Shown here: positions 17,983 through 26,395 of the stretch, in pieces
How the letters are laid out: each line of letters opens with the position of its first letter
How positions within the stretch are numbered: the stretch's first letter is position 1
Program-made: the position numbers and the translations under genes
The notes under the pieces: generated by a model
Database searches by the model: none
What the model was told of the DNA's origin: nothing
Seen by the model: only the letters and a program-made list of their open reading frames with translations
Origin: Oharaeibacter diazotrophicus
GTDB taxonomy: Bacteria > Pseudomonadota > Alphaproteobacteria > Rhizobiales > Pleomorphomonadaceae
Length of the DNA: 64,000 nucleotides
NCBI RefSeq assembly: GCF_004362745.1
Contig: NZ_SNXY01000007.1
Coordinates: 744,001-808,000, forward strand
Direction of reading: 5' to 3'

Positions 17983-18960
17983 TCAGAGCCAGCCGCGGCG
18001 CTTGAACCACCAGTAGGGCACGAAGGCCGACAGCACCATGGTGGCGATGGCGAAGGGATAGCCGAACTTCCAGGACAGCTCGGGCATGAAGTTGAAGTTC
18101 ATGCCGTAGACGGTGCCGACCAGGGTCGGCGGCAGGAACAGCACGGCCGCGATCGAGAACACCTTGATGATGGCGTTCTGCTCGATGTTGATCAGGCCGA
18201 GGGTCGCCTCGTGCAGGAACGAGATCTGCTGCTCGAGCTGGGTCTCGAAGGCGGCGAGCGACTTGATGTCGCGCTCCACCGCCTTGAGGCGCACGGACGG
18301 GCCGTTCTTGACCCACTCGGACGCGCCCTGGCGCACGAAGGGCACGATGCGACCGAAGGAGAGCAGGCTCTCGCGCAGCACGGCGAGCATGCTGTTCTTG
18401 CGGCCGAGCAGGCGGATCAGGGCCTGGAGGTCGGTCTTCGCGCCGGGCGTGCCGTCGGCGGCGTCCTCCTCCTCGTAGAAGACGGTGTCGGCGATGCGGT
18501 TGAGGTCGCCGGCGACGATCTCCAGCACGTCGGCGATGCGCTCGACGAAGCTCTCCAACAGCGAAACGAACACCGCCTGGGCGCTGCCGTTGTCCTCGGG
18601 TTGCTTGGCGACCCGCGCGTCGAAGGTGCGGAACGGCATCGGGTTGGAATAGCGCACCGTGACCAGCCGCTCGCGGGTGAGCAGGAAGGTTACCTCGGTG
18701 CGCTTCGGGCGCCCCTCGGCGACGCCGTCGAGCACGACGGCGGTCATGACGAGGGCGCCGCCCTCGGTGTAGAGCCGGGCGGACTCCTCGATTTCCGCCA
18801 TCTCCTGGCGGGTCGGCACCTGGAAGCCGAGGATGCGCTCGACCTCGAGCTCCTCCTCGCGGGAGGGGTCGCAGAGGTCGATCCACAGCGGGTCGTCGGC
18901 GGCCTCGGCGATCTCGCGACGCTCGAGCCGGCCGCCGACGAGGCGGTGGCAGCCAATCAT
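17983..18960 (-). CDS. corA: CorA-type magnesium/divalent cation transporter
   Basis: 325 residues. A large cytoplasmic N-terminal domain rich in helices leads through the stalk helix to two C-terminal membrane segments, the first ending in the selectivity motif YGMNFNFMPEL. The C-terminus is basic (KRRGWL), as in family members. It forms homopentameric Mg2+ (Co2+, Ni2+) channels. Start ATG at 18960 overlaps the stop of a small membrane-protein gene as ATGA, so expression is probably coupled. Confidence 0.93.
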   Translation of the reverse strand: MIGCHRLVGGRLERREIAEAADDPLWIDLCDPSREEELEVERILGFQVPTRQEMAEIEESARLYTEGGALVMTAVVLDGVAEGRPKRTEVTFLLTRERLVTVRYSNPMPFRTFDARVAKQPEDNGSAQAVFVSLLESFVERIADVLEIVAGDLNRIADTVFYEEEDAADGTPGAKTDLQALIRLLGRKNSMLAVLRESLLSFGRIVPFVRQGASEWVKNGPSVRLKAVERDIKSLAAFETQLEQQISFLHEATLGLINIEQNAIIKVFSIAAVLFLPPTLVGTVYGMNFNFMPELSWKFGYPFAIATMVLSAFVPYWWFKRRGWL

Positions 18961-19166
18961 TCGGCCGCGGTCCGCGCGGCCTTGGCCGGCGCCTCGGTGG
19001 AGGCGGAGGCGGTGCCGATTCCGGTGGCGATGGCGGCGACGTCGAGGACCACGATCGGTCCGAAGACGACGACGAAGCTCAGCCACAGCACGACGCCGAC
19101 GTCGGAGACGCGGCGGCGGGGAGCCATGGCACGGGCCTTGCGGCCGGCAGCGAGGGTGTTGGTCAT
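18957..19166 (-). CDS. Small single-span membrane protein coupled to corA
   Basis: 69 residues: a basic N-terminus (TLAAGRKARAMAPRRRVSD), one strongly hydrophobic segment (VGVVLWLSFVVVFGPIVVLD) and an Ala/Thr/Glu tail. ATG at 19166 has GAGGAG seven bases upstream, and the stop overlaps the corA start by four bases. I do not recognise the family. Coupling to corA suggests it is a partner or regulator of that transporter, which is inference only. Confidence 0.7.
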   Translation of the reverse strand: MTNTLAAGRKARAMAPRRRVSDVGVVLWLSFVVVFGPIVVLDVAAIATGIGTASASTEAPAKAARTAAE

Positions 19167-19258
19167 GTCGGGTCTCCTCGGACGGCCGCATCGGCCGGTC
19201 CGGGACCCGATCGAACGATCAGATCCTGAACCCGGTCGGCGACGGCGCGTCCCTGCGA

Positions 19259-19315
19259 CTACTGTCGGGGTCGGTTGGCATTGGCCTTCGGTGTTCCGGT
19301 TGGGTCGTCGGGCAT
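19259..19315 (-). CDS. Possible 18-residue micro-ORF upstream of the corA unit
   Basis: Encodes MPDDPTGTPKANANRPRQ. GAGGAG lies eight bases upstream of its ATG, a better site than many annotated genes here. It ends 92 bp before the small membrane-protein gene. It could be a leader or a real micro-protein; length makes any call weak. Confidence 0.3.
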   Translation of the reverse strand: MPDDPTGTPKANANRPRQ

Positions 19316-19437
19316 GGAGCACACTCCTCGCCGAACGATGAGGTGTAGATCGTCGAAACCGCCGATGCCGTCAAGCGGATTCGAGCGAAAAAGCGTTCCG
19401 CGACGCAGCCATGCACGACGCGGTGGACCGGCCGCGG

Positions 19438-20232
19438 TCAGACCGCGACGGCGGCGCGGATCGCCGGGTGCGGGTCGTAGCCCTCGAAGCGGACGTGCTC
19501 GTAGCGGAAGTCGCGGACGTCGCGCACGGAGGGGTCGAGCACCAGCGTCGGCAGCGGCCGGTGCGGACGCGAGAGCTGCAGCTCCGCCTGCTCGACGTGG
19601 TTGACGTAGAGGTGGGCGTCGCCGAGCGTGTGGACGAACTCGCCGGGGGCGAGGCCGGTCGCCTGCGCCATCATGACGGTGAGGAGGGCGTAGGAGGCGA
19701 TGTTGAAGGGCACGCCGAGGAAGACGTCGCCGGAGCGCTGGTAGAGCTGGCAGGACAGGCGGCCGTCCAGCACGTAGAACTGGAACAGGCAGTGGCACGG
19801 CGGCAGTGCCATCTCGGCGACCTCGGCCGGGTTCCAGGCGCTGACGACGAGGCGGCGGCTGTCCGGGTTGCGGCGGATCTCGTCCTGGACCCAGGCGATC
19901 TGGTCGATCGCGCCGCCGCGGCCGTCCGGCCAGGACCGCCACTGCCGGCCGTAGACGGGGCCGAGGTCGCCGTTCTCGTCGGCCCACTCGTCCCAGATGG
20001 TGACGCCGTTGTCGCGGAGGTAGCGGACGTTGGTGTCGCCGGCCAGGAACCAGATCAGCTCGTGCACGATCGACTTCAGGTGCAGCTTCTTGGTCGTCAC
20101 CAGGGGAAAGCCCTCGGCGAGGTCGAAGCGCATCTGGTGGCCGAAGACGGACAGCGTCCCGGTGCCGGTGCGGTCGTGCTTGCGCGTGCCGGTGGCGAGG
20201 ATGCGCTCCAGGAGATCGTGGTACTGCTTCAT
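19438..20232 (-). CDS. thyA: Thymidylate synthase (ThyA)
   Basis: 264 residues, the same length as E. coli ThyA and collinear with it. Landmarks: [17 protein letters not shown], the catalytic Cys in [31 protein letters not shown], and the C-terminal [14 protein letters not shown]. It methylates dUMP to dTMP with methylene-THF, releasing dihydrofolate for FolA. The family start MKQYHDLL is at 20232. An in-frame ATG at 20262 has a better ribosome site (GGAG, seven bases), so a 10-residue extension [10 protein letters not shown] is possible. Confidence 0.96.
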   Translation of the reverse strand: MKQYHDLLERILATGTRKHDRTGTGTLSVFGHQMRFDLAEGFPLVTTKKLHLKSIVHELIWFLAGDTNVRYLRDNGVTIWDEWADENGDLGPVYGRQWRSWPDGRGGAIDQIAWVQDEIRRNPDSRRLVVSAWNPAEVAEMALPPCHCLFQFYVLDGRLSCQLYQRSGDVFLGVPFNIASYALLTVMMAQATGLAPGEFVHTLGDAHLYVNHVEQAELQLSRPHRPLPTLVLDPSVRDVRDFRYEHVRFEGYDPHPAIRAAVAV

Positions 20233-20377
20233 CGGCTCATCGTCCCTGTCGAGCTCATCCATGATCCATCTCCACGATTATGCAAGGCTCTCGGGGCCCA
20301 TCCTTCCGTCGCCCACAGGCAGACCGTAAAGTTGCGGCGGCAGCGGTGACGCCGTCTGCCCCCAACGGGAGACAGCC

Positions 20378-20830
20378 ATGACGATCACCCGCCGTTTCAT
20401 CGCGGCCGCCGCGCTTTCCCTGCTGCCGACCGCCGCATTCGCCGCCGCTTTGCCAAGTACCGTCTATCAGAGCGCCGCCAATTTTCCGGCTGGCTGCTCC
20501 GCCGCCAGTTGCGGCATGACCTTTCAGCCCGTGCCGGCGGGCAGCACTTTGAAAGTCGATCACTTCTCTTGCGAGATCTCGGCATCGCCCACACGCGCCG
20601 TTCTCACCGTTCGCGTGAGTTGGGGTGCCGGCACCGTCCAGCAGAGCGTCTACCAGCGTCCGGAACTGGTCGGCCGTGACTCGGCGAGCTCCTATTGGTA
20701 CGTGCGTGGCGAAACCGGCTTCATCATCCCGCCCGGCATGACGCCGAAGGTGGACATCTATGCGAGCGCGACGGGACCCTTCTTTCCGGCCTGCGTCCTC
20801 GCCGGCACTCTCTTGGCCTCCACGCCCTGA
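20378..20830 (+). CDS. Secreted Cys-containing protein, family 1 (copy A)
   Basis: 150 residues with a signal peptide (MTITRRFIAAAALSLLPTAAFAA). I do not recognise a domain. The mature part has four cysteines: C-x4-C near the N-terminus, one in the motif PVPAGSTLKVDHFSC, and one near the C-terminus in PACVLAG. The spacing and motif recur in the gene at 24031-24495 (VPAGKVMQVRHFSC), so the two are paralogues. Beta-rich composition and paired cysteines suggest a small disulfide-stabilised periplasmic fold. GGGAG lies six bases before ATG. Confidence 0.75.
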   Translation: MTITRRFIAAAALSLLPTAAFAAALPSTVYQSAANFPAGCSAASCGMTFQPVPAGSTLKVDHFSCEISASPTRAVLTVRVSWGAGTVQQSVYQRPELVGRDSASSYWYVRGETGFIIPPGMTPKVDIYASATGPFFPACVLAGTLLASTP

Positions 20831-20865
20831 GCGATCCCGACGCGCCGCGCCCTGCGCCACCCCGT

Positions 20866-21306
20866 TCAGCGCCCACTGTCGAACCGGTCCGCGAGGGCGC
20901 GGACGCGGTCGACCGTGAGCTGGAAGAGGCAGCCCTCGATCATCAGGTTCTCGCCGGTGCCGCCGAGCATCTCGGCGCCCTCGAGGTCGCATTCGGCGTC
21001 GCGGAAGGCGACCCAGGCGCGCTGGGCGGCCTTCAGCCGGCGCAGCGTCTCGCCGTTTTCGGCGTCGATGGACGCGTCGCCGGTGTTCGTTGGCAGTTCG
21101 CCGACGATGACCTTGTAGGCGGCGTTGAGGACGGCGTCGGCGTCCGCGTGGGCGGTCGCCTCGCAGTCGGCGTATTCGGGATCGGACCCGGCCTTGGCCA
21201 TACAGGCCTTCTCGGTGGCTTCGACGGCGTCGACGTCCTCGCGCGCGCCGGCGGCGGCGGGGGTGGCGAGGGCGAGCGCAAGGAGGAGGGCGGCGGTGCG
21301 GGTCAA
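20866..21306 (-). CDS. LprI/DUF1311-like exported protein
   Basis: 146 residues with a signal peptide ending near TPAAAGA. The body matches the LprI (lysozyme-inhibitor-like) pattern: cysteines in EKACMAKAG and YADCEATA, LNAAYKVIV, then LKAAQRAWVAFRDAECDLE and a final Cys in MIEGCLFQLTVDRVRAL. The family was named for a mycobacterial lysozyme inhibitor, but most members are uncharacterised. Start is TTG at 21306, with GGGAG ten bases upstream. It lies 32 bp downstream of xoxF on the same strand. Confidence 0.8.
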   Translation of the reverse strand: MTRTAALLLALALATPAAAGAREDVDAVEATEKACMAKAGSDPEYADCEATAHADADAVLNAAYKVIVGELPTNTGDASIDAENGETLRRLKAAQRAWVAFRDAECDLEGAEMLGGTGENLMIEGCLFQLTVDRVRALADRFDSGR

Positions 21307-21338
21307 GGTTCTGTAACTCCCTGTTTACAATCGGAATA

Positions 21339-23153
21339 TCATGGCAGGGAGAACACGGTCAGGACACCCCCCGTCGTGGTGTACTTGGACAGGGCCTCGT
21401 AGGCGCCGACCGCGCCGGAGCCGTCGAGTGGGTCGGTCAGGCCGGCGGCGAGGCCGATGCCGGCCCAGCCGCCGACGCCGGAGAGCACCGCCACGTATTG
21501 CCGGCCGCCGAAGGCGTAGGTCATCACGTTGCCGACGATGCCGCTCGGGGTCTTGAAGCGCCAGAGCTCCTCGCCGGTGCGGGCGTCGATCGCCTTCAGC
21601 CAGCCCTCGAGCGTGCCGTAGAACACGAGGCCGCCGGCGGTGGCGAGGGCGCCGGACCAGACCGAGAAGCGCTCGTCGATCTCGAAGGCGGCCTTGCCGG
21701 TGGCGGGGTCGAAGGCCATCAGGCCGCCCATGGCGCCGGGCCGTGCTGGATCGGGGTAGAGCTTCAGCGTCGCGCCGACATAGGGCTGGCCGGCGGTGTA
21801 GTTCACCTGGAACGGCTCGAAGTCCATGCAGACGTGGGTGAGCGGCACGTAGAACAGGCCGGTGCGCGGCGAGTAGGCGGCAGGCTGCTGGTTCTTGGCG
21901 CCGAGCGAGCCGGGGCAGATGCCCTCGTGGTTGACGTCCTCGCCGGCCCCGCCGTCGTCGGTGGAGAAGGCGGGGTCGAGGATCGGCCGTCCGTAGCCGG
22001 GGCTCGCCGGGTCGAGGTCGACGGCGCGGGCCCAGTTGACCGACGGATCGAACTTGTCGGCGCGGATCAATGCGCCGGTGGCGCGGTCGAGGGTGTAGGC
22101 GAAGCCGTTGCGGTCGAAGTGGGTGACGAGCTTGCGCCGCGTCCCGTCGATCTCGTGGTCGGTCAGGATCAGCTCGTTGACGCCGTCGTAGTCCCATTCG
22201 TCGTGCGGGGTCATCTGGTAGACCCAGCGGGCGACGCCGGTGTCGGCGTCGCGGGCGATCAGCGCGTCGGTCCAGCGGTTGTCGCCGGGCCGCTGCACCG
22301 GGTTCCAGTTCGCCGGGTTGCCGGTGCCGTAGTAGACGAGGTCGAGGTCGGGGTCGTAGGTGAACCAGCCCCAGGTGCAGCCGCCGCCGATCGTCCAGGT
22401 CTCGCCGTCCCAGCCGGCGGTGCCGGAGTCCGGGCCGACCGGGCGGCCGAGTTCGGTGGTCTTCGCGGGATCGATCAGCGTGTCGGCGTCGGGTCCGGTC
22501 GACCACGCCCGCCAGCGCAGCCGGCCGGTGGCCGCCTCGTAGGCCGAGAGGTGGCAGCGCGCGCCCATCTCGCCGCCGGCCATGCCGACGATCACCATGT
22601 CCTTGACCGGCATCACCGCGGCCGTGTTGGTCTCGCCGCGGCCGACGTCGCCGTTGCGGACGCTCCAGCGCAGCGCGCCGGTCAGCGCGTCGAGGGCGAC
22701 CAGTGTGGCGTCGGCCTGTTCGAACACGATGGCGCCGTCGGCGTAGGCGAGGCCCTTGTGGACGGTGTCGCAGCACATCACCGCCACCGCCTGGGCGTCC
22801 TGGCGCGGCTCGTAGCGCCAGAGCACGGTGCCGTCGTGGGCGAGGTCGAGGGCGTAGACGACGTTCGGAAACGGCGTCACCAGATACATCACGCCGTCGA
22901 CCACCAGCGGTGCGCCCTCGTGGCCCCGCAGCACGCCGGTGGAGAAGCTCCAGGCCGGCCGGAGGTCCTTGACGTTGGCCGTCGTGATCTCGTCGAGCGC
23001 CGACCAGCGCGTGCCGGCGTAGTCGCCGGTCGGCAGCGCCCACTCGGCCGAATCGGCGCTGCGGCGCAGGAGATCGCCGTTGGCGGCGGCCGGCGGGGTC
23101 GCCGCGGCGAGGACGAGCGCGGCGGCGAGAACGGTGGACGGGCGGCGGGACAT
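21339..23153 (-). CDS. xoxF: PQQ-dependent methanol/alcohol dehydrogenase, XoxF type
   Basis: 604 residues with a signal peptide (to about AAAN); periplasmic. An eight-bladed quinoprotein propeller with W-motifs (for example [21 protein letters not shown]). The vicinal disulfide is C127-C128 ([10 protein letters not shown]), PQQ/metal ligands include E195 (GGEMGARC) and N279 ([10 protein letters not shown]), and the catalytic Asp is D321 in [11 protein letters not shown]323, two residues on, is the extra Asp diagnostic of lanthanide-dependent enzymes, where the calcium enzyme MxaF has Ala. No cytochrome cL, XoxJ or PQQ genes are adjacent, so it stands alone here. Confidence 0.92.
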   Translation of the reverse strand: MSRRPSTVLAAALVLAAATPPAAANGDLLRRSADSAEWALPTGDYAGTRWSALDEITTANVKDLRPAWSFSTGVLRGHEGAPLVVDGVMYLVTPFPNVVYALDLAHDGTVLWRYEPRQDAQAVAVMCCDTVHKGLAYADGAIVFEQADATLVALDALTGALRWSVRNGDVGRGETNTAAVMPVKDMVIVGMAGGEMGARCHLSAYEAATGRLRWRAWSTGPDADTLIDPAKTTELGRPVGPDSGTAGWDGETWTIGGGCTWGWFTYDPDLDLVYYGTGNPANWNPVQRPGDNRWTDALIARDADTGVARWVYQMTPHDEWDYDGVNELILTDHEIDGTRRKLVTHFDRNGFAYTLDRATGALIRADKFDPSVNWARAVDLDPASPGYGRPILDPAFSTDDGGAGEDVNHEGICPGSLGAKNQQPAAYSPRTGLFYVPLTHVCMDFEPFQVNYTAGQPYVGATLKLYPDPARPGAMGGLMAFDPATGKAAFEIDERFSVWSGALATAGGLVFYGTLEGWLKAIDARTGEELWRFKTPSGIVGNVMTYAFGGRQYVAVLSGVGGWAGIGLAAGLTDPLDGSGAVGAYEALSKYTTTGGVLTVFSLP

Positions 23154-23176
23154 CGGCGGGATCCGTTCGGTTGCGC

Positions 23177-23656
23177 TCAGGTGACCGCGACGATCTCGAC
23201 TTCGTGGCCGCCGAAGCTGGCGAGGTCGCCGACGCGGCGGCCCATCAGCGCCACCGCGGCGGGCGAAACGTGGCTGACCGAGCCCTTGGCCGGGTCGGCC
23301 TCGTCCTCGCCGACGATGCGGTAGGTCTGGCGGCGGCCGTCCTCGCGCTCGAAGGTGACGCGGCGGCCGAAGGCGACGACGCCGGGTTCGGCGCTCGCCT
23401 CGACCAACTCGGCGGTGCGGCGGCGGGCGGTCCAGTAGCGCAGGTCGCGGGTCGCGACCGCCATGGCCATGCGGTCGGCCGAGACGTCGCCGGCGGCCTG
23501 GGCGGCCGCATAGGCCTCGCGCGCGGCGGCGAGGGCGGCGTCGATGGCGGCGAGGCCCTCGGCGGTGACGAGGTTGCGGTGCGGCGAGACCGGACGGTCC
23601 GGCAGGTGGGCCGCGCGGGACTCGAGGTCCTCCTCGCGTGTGAAGGCGACGCTCAT
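23177..23656 (-). CDS. GreA/GreB-family transcription elongation factor-like protein
   Basis: 159 residues. An N-terminal helical region (about 25-85) rich in Ala with [14 protein letters not shown] at the end of the coiled coil is followed by the C-terminal FKBP-like domain: [45 protein letters not shown]. This is the GreA/GreB fold. It is likely an RNA polymerase secondary-channel binder, but whether it retains the acidic tip residues for transcript cleavage is not clear. It lies 9 bp downstream of slyX. Confidence 0.85.
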   Translation of the reverse strand: MSVAFTREEDLESRAAHLPDRPVSPHRNLVTAEGLAAIDAALAAAREAYAAAQAAGDVSADRMAMAVATRDLRYWTARRRTAELVEASAEPGVVAFGRRVTFEREDGRRQTYRIVGEDEADPAKGSVSHVSPAAVALMGRRVGDLASFGGHEVEIVAVT

Positions 23657-23665
23657 GATCGTCTC

Positions 23666-23887
23666 TCAGTAATGCGGGGGCCGCTTCTGCGGCATGAACT
23701 CGTCGACCCGCGATTCGGCCTCGCCGAGGCGGTCGGCGAGGTTGCCGACGAGGCGCTTCAGCCGGTCGATCTCCGCCCACTGGGCGGTGACGACCTTGTC
23801 GAGGTCGGCGATGACGCCGTCCTGGTGGGCGATGCGGATCTCGAGGTCGTCGATGCGGGCGACGAGGTCCGTGGCGTCTTCGGTCAT
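23666..23887 (-). CDS. slyX: SlyX family protein
   Basis: 73 residues, nearly all coiled coil with heptads ([22 protein letters not shown]), and the family's closing PQKRPPHY. SlyX proteins are widespread but have no assigned function. ATG at 23887 is the only sensible start. Cotranscribed with the Gre-like factor. Confidence 0.88.
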   Translation of the reverse strand: MTEDATDLVARIDDLEIRIAHQDGVIADLDKVVTAQWAEIDRLKRLVGNLADRLGEAESRVDEFMPQKRPPHY

Positions 23888-24030
23888 GGCGTCGGGCCTC
23901 CCGTTCCCGTCCGGCCGACTAGATGGCGCATCCGAGCGACGAGGGGAAGTCCGCGGCGGCACGGAGCGGACCGTAAGGGCCCGCCGACCCGATGCGCCGC
24001 ATCGCCCCGATCACCAGGATCCGCCTCGAC

Positions 24031-24495
24031 ATGCGTCCCGCCGCCCGCCTCGCCACCCGTCTCGTCCTCGCCGCCGGCTTCCTCGCCGCGGGCACCGCGC
24101 TCGCTTCCGCGTGGTCGTTCGGCAACGTCTACCAGGAGAAGGTCAACCGCTTCTGCACCAGCACGCCGGAATGCGCCAAGGCGTTCCCGGACGTGCCGGC
24201 CGGCAAGGTGATGCAGGTGCGCCACTTCTCCTGCGGCCTCGTCGCCGCCGACGCACGCCAGACCCGCCAGATCTACCTGCGCCTCACCTCGAGGAAGACC
24301 GCCGAGACCATGATCTTCCAGCAGCCGTTCACGCTGAAGGCGAAACTCGACGGCAACAACTGGTGGGTCGTCGAGGGCAATCCCGACTTCTTCGTGCCGG
24401 CCGACACCACCATCGAGGTGGTCTACAGCGGCTCCGGCACGCTGGTCACCCGCGTCGACTGCGCGCTGTCCGGCATCCTGTCGAATGCGGGCTGA
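24031..24495 (+). CDS. Secreted Cys-containing protein, family 1 (copy B)
   Basis: 154 residues with a 27-residue signal peptide (MRPAARLATRLVLAAGFLAA... cut after ALASA). Function unknown. It shares with the gene at 20378-20830 an N-terminal Cys pair (FCTSTPEC), the motif VPAGKVMQVRHFSC and a late Cys (VDCALSG). An upstream in-frame ATG at 23992 would lengthen the N-terminus by 13 residues; I prefer 24031 because it gives a standard signal peptide. The two copies flank the xoxF-greA-slyX block in opposite orientation to it. Confidence 0.72.
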   Translation: MRPAARLATRLVLAAGFLAAGTALASAWSFGNVYQEKVNRFCTSTPECAKAFPDVPAGKVMQVRHFSCGLVAADARQTRQIYLRLTSRKTAETMIFQQPFTLKAKLDGNNWWVVEGNPDFFVPADTTIEVVYSGSGTLVTRVDCALSGILSNAG

Positions 24496-24535
24496 GGCGC
24501 CTTCACAAGACCGTCGCCATCGCCTATATCTGACC

Positions 24536-24859
24536 GTGCCGGGGCAACCCGGATATGGCGATAAACTGGCTGCGCAATAAACCTATCGGACCCGGGGGCG
24601 GTACCCGGCGCCTCCACCCGAGCCCGCGCGCGACGCGGGTTCCGGCGGGGGCGAAATAGGATCGACGAGGGCGTAAAGGCAGTGCGGTCGCTCGGCATGG
24701 TTCCGCCGTCATCGGGCCGATCCTATAGTTGCGAATGACAACTATGCTCCGGTGGCCGTCGCCGCGTAATGCGGTGCCGGTAACGGAAATCAAGTCCTGA
24801 GGGGTAGCACTTTCAGGCGGGGTTCGGAGGTACCTGGCAACAGAAACCTCCACTTCATT
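24536..24859 (+). ncRNA. ssrA: Two-piece (circularly permuted) tmRNA, ssrA
   Basis: Rescues stalled ribosomes with SmpB by adding a degradation tag. The coding piece begins GGGGGCGAAATAGGATCGAC at 24647. The tag frame 24731-24769 reads ANDNYAPVAVAA then TAA. The acceptor piece lies upstream, ending CGCCTCCACC near 24618. CGCCTCC pairs with GGGGGCG, with a G-U at the third pair, the alanine identity element. Between the pieces is a CCCGCG/CGCGGG hairpin, likely removed in processing. The final A of CCA is not encoded. Ends are approximate; the 3' end coincides with the left attachment site of the integrated element. Confidence 0.93.
24842..24856. other. attL core (15 bp) in the 3' end of ssrA
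   Basis: AGAAACCTCCACTTC, identical to 41578-41592. ACCTCC within it pairs with GGAGGT at 24826-24831, forming the 3'-terminal hairpin of the tmRNA coding piece, so integration preserves the RNA. Confidence 0.88.
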
Positions 24860-24890
24860 TCATGTCTCCTAATTTGTTGAAAACGCTGCA

Positions 24891-24925
24891 CAATGGTTTT
24901 GCAGTTTTTCACGGTTTTACAGTTC
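24891..24925. repeat. Tandem 18-bp repeats at the end of int (candidate integrase arm sites)
   Basis: CAATGGTTTTGCAGTT (24891) and TCACGGTTTTACAGTT (24909) match at 12 of 16 positions with an 18-bp period. They lie 35-70 bp from attL and overlap the int stop codon. Position and spacing suggest arm-type binding sites for the recombinase. Confidence 0.5.
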
Positions 24926-25970
24926 TGTTCTTGTTCCTCCCTTCGGTGATGGAGTGCAGGACGGCCTTGCCCCCGGCCTTGCGGTCGGCGTGGCGGCAGT
25001 AGCGCTCCACCATGGCGGGCGACATGCCGACCATGTCGCTGATCTGCGGGATCGAAAGGCCGTGCTGCCGCAGGCCGATCGCGGCGACGGCGCGAAGGCC
25101 GTGAGGGACAGCGTCGGCGAGGGCAGGGTGATCCGCTCGCACCGCGTCGAACGCCTTCCACCATCCGTTGGTCGTGAAGGGCTTGCCGTTGTCCTGGAGG
25201 AGGAACGGCCCCGGCCGCTTCTCCCAGCCGGCCATCTCGGCTTCCAGCTCGGGGAAGATCGGGCACCAGGGCCGCACGCCGGTCTTTTTCTGCGGCAGGC
25301 TGATTCCGCCTTCGTCCAGGTCCGTCCAGCCCATGCGGACCACGTCGGAAATCCGCTGTCCGGTATAGCGCATCAGGACGTAGCCGCGCCGCACCATGCC
25401 GGCGAAGTTCGCGTCGGCGATGGCCAGTTGTTCCGGCGTCCACGGCTTGTGCCCCTCGCCCGGGTCGAAGTGCGGCACGCCTTGCGTCGGATCGCGGGTG
25501 AGCAGTTCGCGCGGCCCCATCGCCCATCGGCACATGGAGCGGAGCGCGTCGAGCACGTTGTTCGCCGAACCGGGCTTGGCCGCGAGGCTGTCCATGAGTG
25601 CCTGGACGTGAGACGGCCGCAGGGCGGCGGCGGGCAGGTTCCCCCACGCCTTGCGGACCACCTTGAGCGAGCCGCGGTACTTGGCGCGCGTGCTTTCGGT
25701 GAGCCGGCGTTGCAGGGTCGGCCATGCCGCTTCGTAGGCATCGGCGAGGGCGTTGATGGTGTCGGCCGCGGGGTTCCCCATGATCCCCTGCGCCTGCCGA
25801 ACCGCGGCCCAAAACTCCGGTGAGTGCGGATCGTTCGGCAGCTTGATCCGCTGGCCAGGGTTCTTCGATCCGCGGCCCTCTTGGTAGTAGAAATACTCGC
25901 GGGCCTTGGAAACCACGCGGTGAACGTGCGCGGGGAGGGGGACCGAGGGTCCCTTACGGCGCGGCGACAT
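24909..25970 (-). CDS. int: Tyrosine-type site-specific integrase
   Basis: 353 residues. An N-terminal SAM-like core-binding region (about 70-160) is followed by a catalytic domain with R206 (YTGQRISDVV), K229 (QKKTG), H290 and R293 (HGLRAVAAIGL) and the nucleophile Y324 (VERYCRHADRK). The usual second His/Trp before the tyrosine is Met (DMVGMS). It should catalyse integration into and excision from the ssrA 3' end. Its start overlaps the AlpA-like gene by 17 bases. Confidence 0.92.
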   Translation of the reverse strand: MSPRRKGPSVPLPAHVHRVVSKAREYFYYQEGRGSKNPGQRIKLPNDPHSPEFWAAVRQAQGIMGNPAADTINALADAYEAAWPTLQRRLTESTRAKYRGSLKVVRKAWGNLPAAALRPSHVQALMDSLAAKPGSANNVLDALRSMCRWAMGPRELLTRDPTQGVPHFDPGEGHKPWTPEQLAIADANFAGMVRRGYVLMRYTGQRISDVVRMGWTDLDEGGISLPQKKTGVRPWCPIFPELEAEMAGWEKRPGPFLLQDNGKPFTTNGWWKAFDAVRADHPALADAVPHGLRAVAAIGLRQHGLSIPQISDMVGMSPAMVERYCRHADRKAGGKAVLHSITEGRNKNRTVKP

Positions 25971-26211
25971 TCTTGATCCCGACGAGGAACGGATCTGCCG
26001 TGGCGTCGTGCTCCGGCGTCATCGAGGCGAGCGCACGCTGGACGTCGTTCCAGGAGTATCGCGCGCACCCGGCGGACAGCTTGATCGGTTTCGGCAACAA
26101 CCCGCGACGGACCATGGCGTACACCGTCTCTTCCGACACATCGAGTTCCCGCGCCAAGGTCGCGGCGGACATGTAGGCCGGCGGACGATCGAGACGGTCG
26201 GGAGCGGTCAC
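25954..26211 (-). CDS. AlpA/excisionase-like helix-turn-helix protein
   Basis: 85 residues from GTG at 26211 (AAGGGG about eight bases upstream); an ATG at 26172 would give 72. The winged HTH_17-type core reads MSAATLARELDVSEETVYAMVRRGLLPKPIKL followed by RYSWNDVQRAL, the AlpA/Xis pattern. It overlaps the int start, consistent with a directionality factor or transcriptional activator of int. AlpA-type regulators are a hallmark of Gram-negative phage-inducible islands. Confidence 0.75.
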   Translation of the reverse strand: MTAPDRLDRPPAYMSAATLARELDVSEETVYAMVRRGLLPKPIKLSAGCARYSWNDVQRALASMTPEHDATADPFLVGIKNVAAP

Positions 26212-26215
26212 CGTT

Positions 26216-26395
26216 TCACCCCTTCTTGTTGCGCATGAGTGCCGCGAGGTCCGCGCGCTCGACGCGGAGCGGGGACGTGGCGCCACCGGGCTTGGCCGCC
26301 GGGAGGATGCCCCTGCGGACCCACCGCGACACGGTCGCCACAGAGACGCCGGCCTCGTGCGCGATCTGCTTTCTGGTGCGGAGTTCACTCGTCAT
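26216..26395 (-). CDS. Small helix-turn-helix DNA-binding protein
   Basis: 59 residues, essentially one HTH: RKQIAHEAGVSVATVSRWVRRGIL then LRVERADLAALMRNKKG. Similar in layout to the downstream AlpA-like protein, so the element carries two such factors in tandem. It starts inside the end of the upstream gene (11-base overlap) and ends five bases before the next start. Confidence 0.72.
   Translation of the reverse strand: MTSELRTRKQIAHEAGVSVATVSRWVRRGILPAAKPGGATSPLRVERADLAALMRNKKG

Noticed and set aside
24423-24853. Minus-strand open frames across the ssrA region
   Set aside because: They run through the acceptor and coding pieces of tmRNA, whose tag and acceptor pairing are unambiguous.
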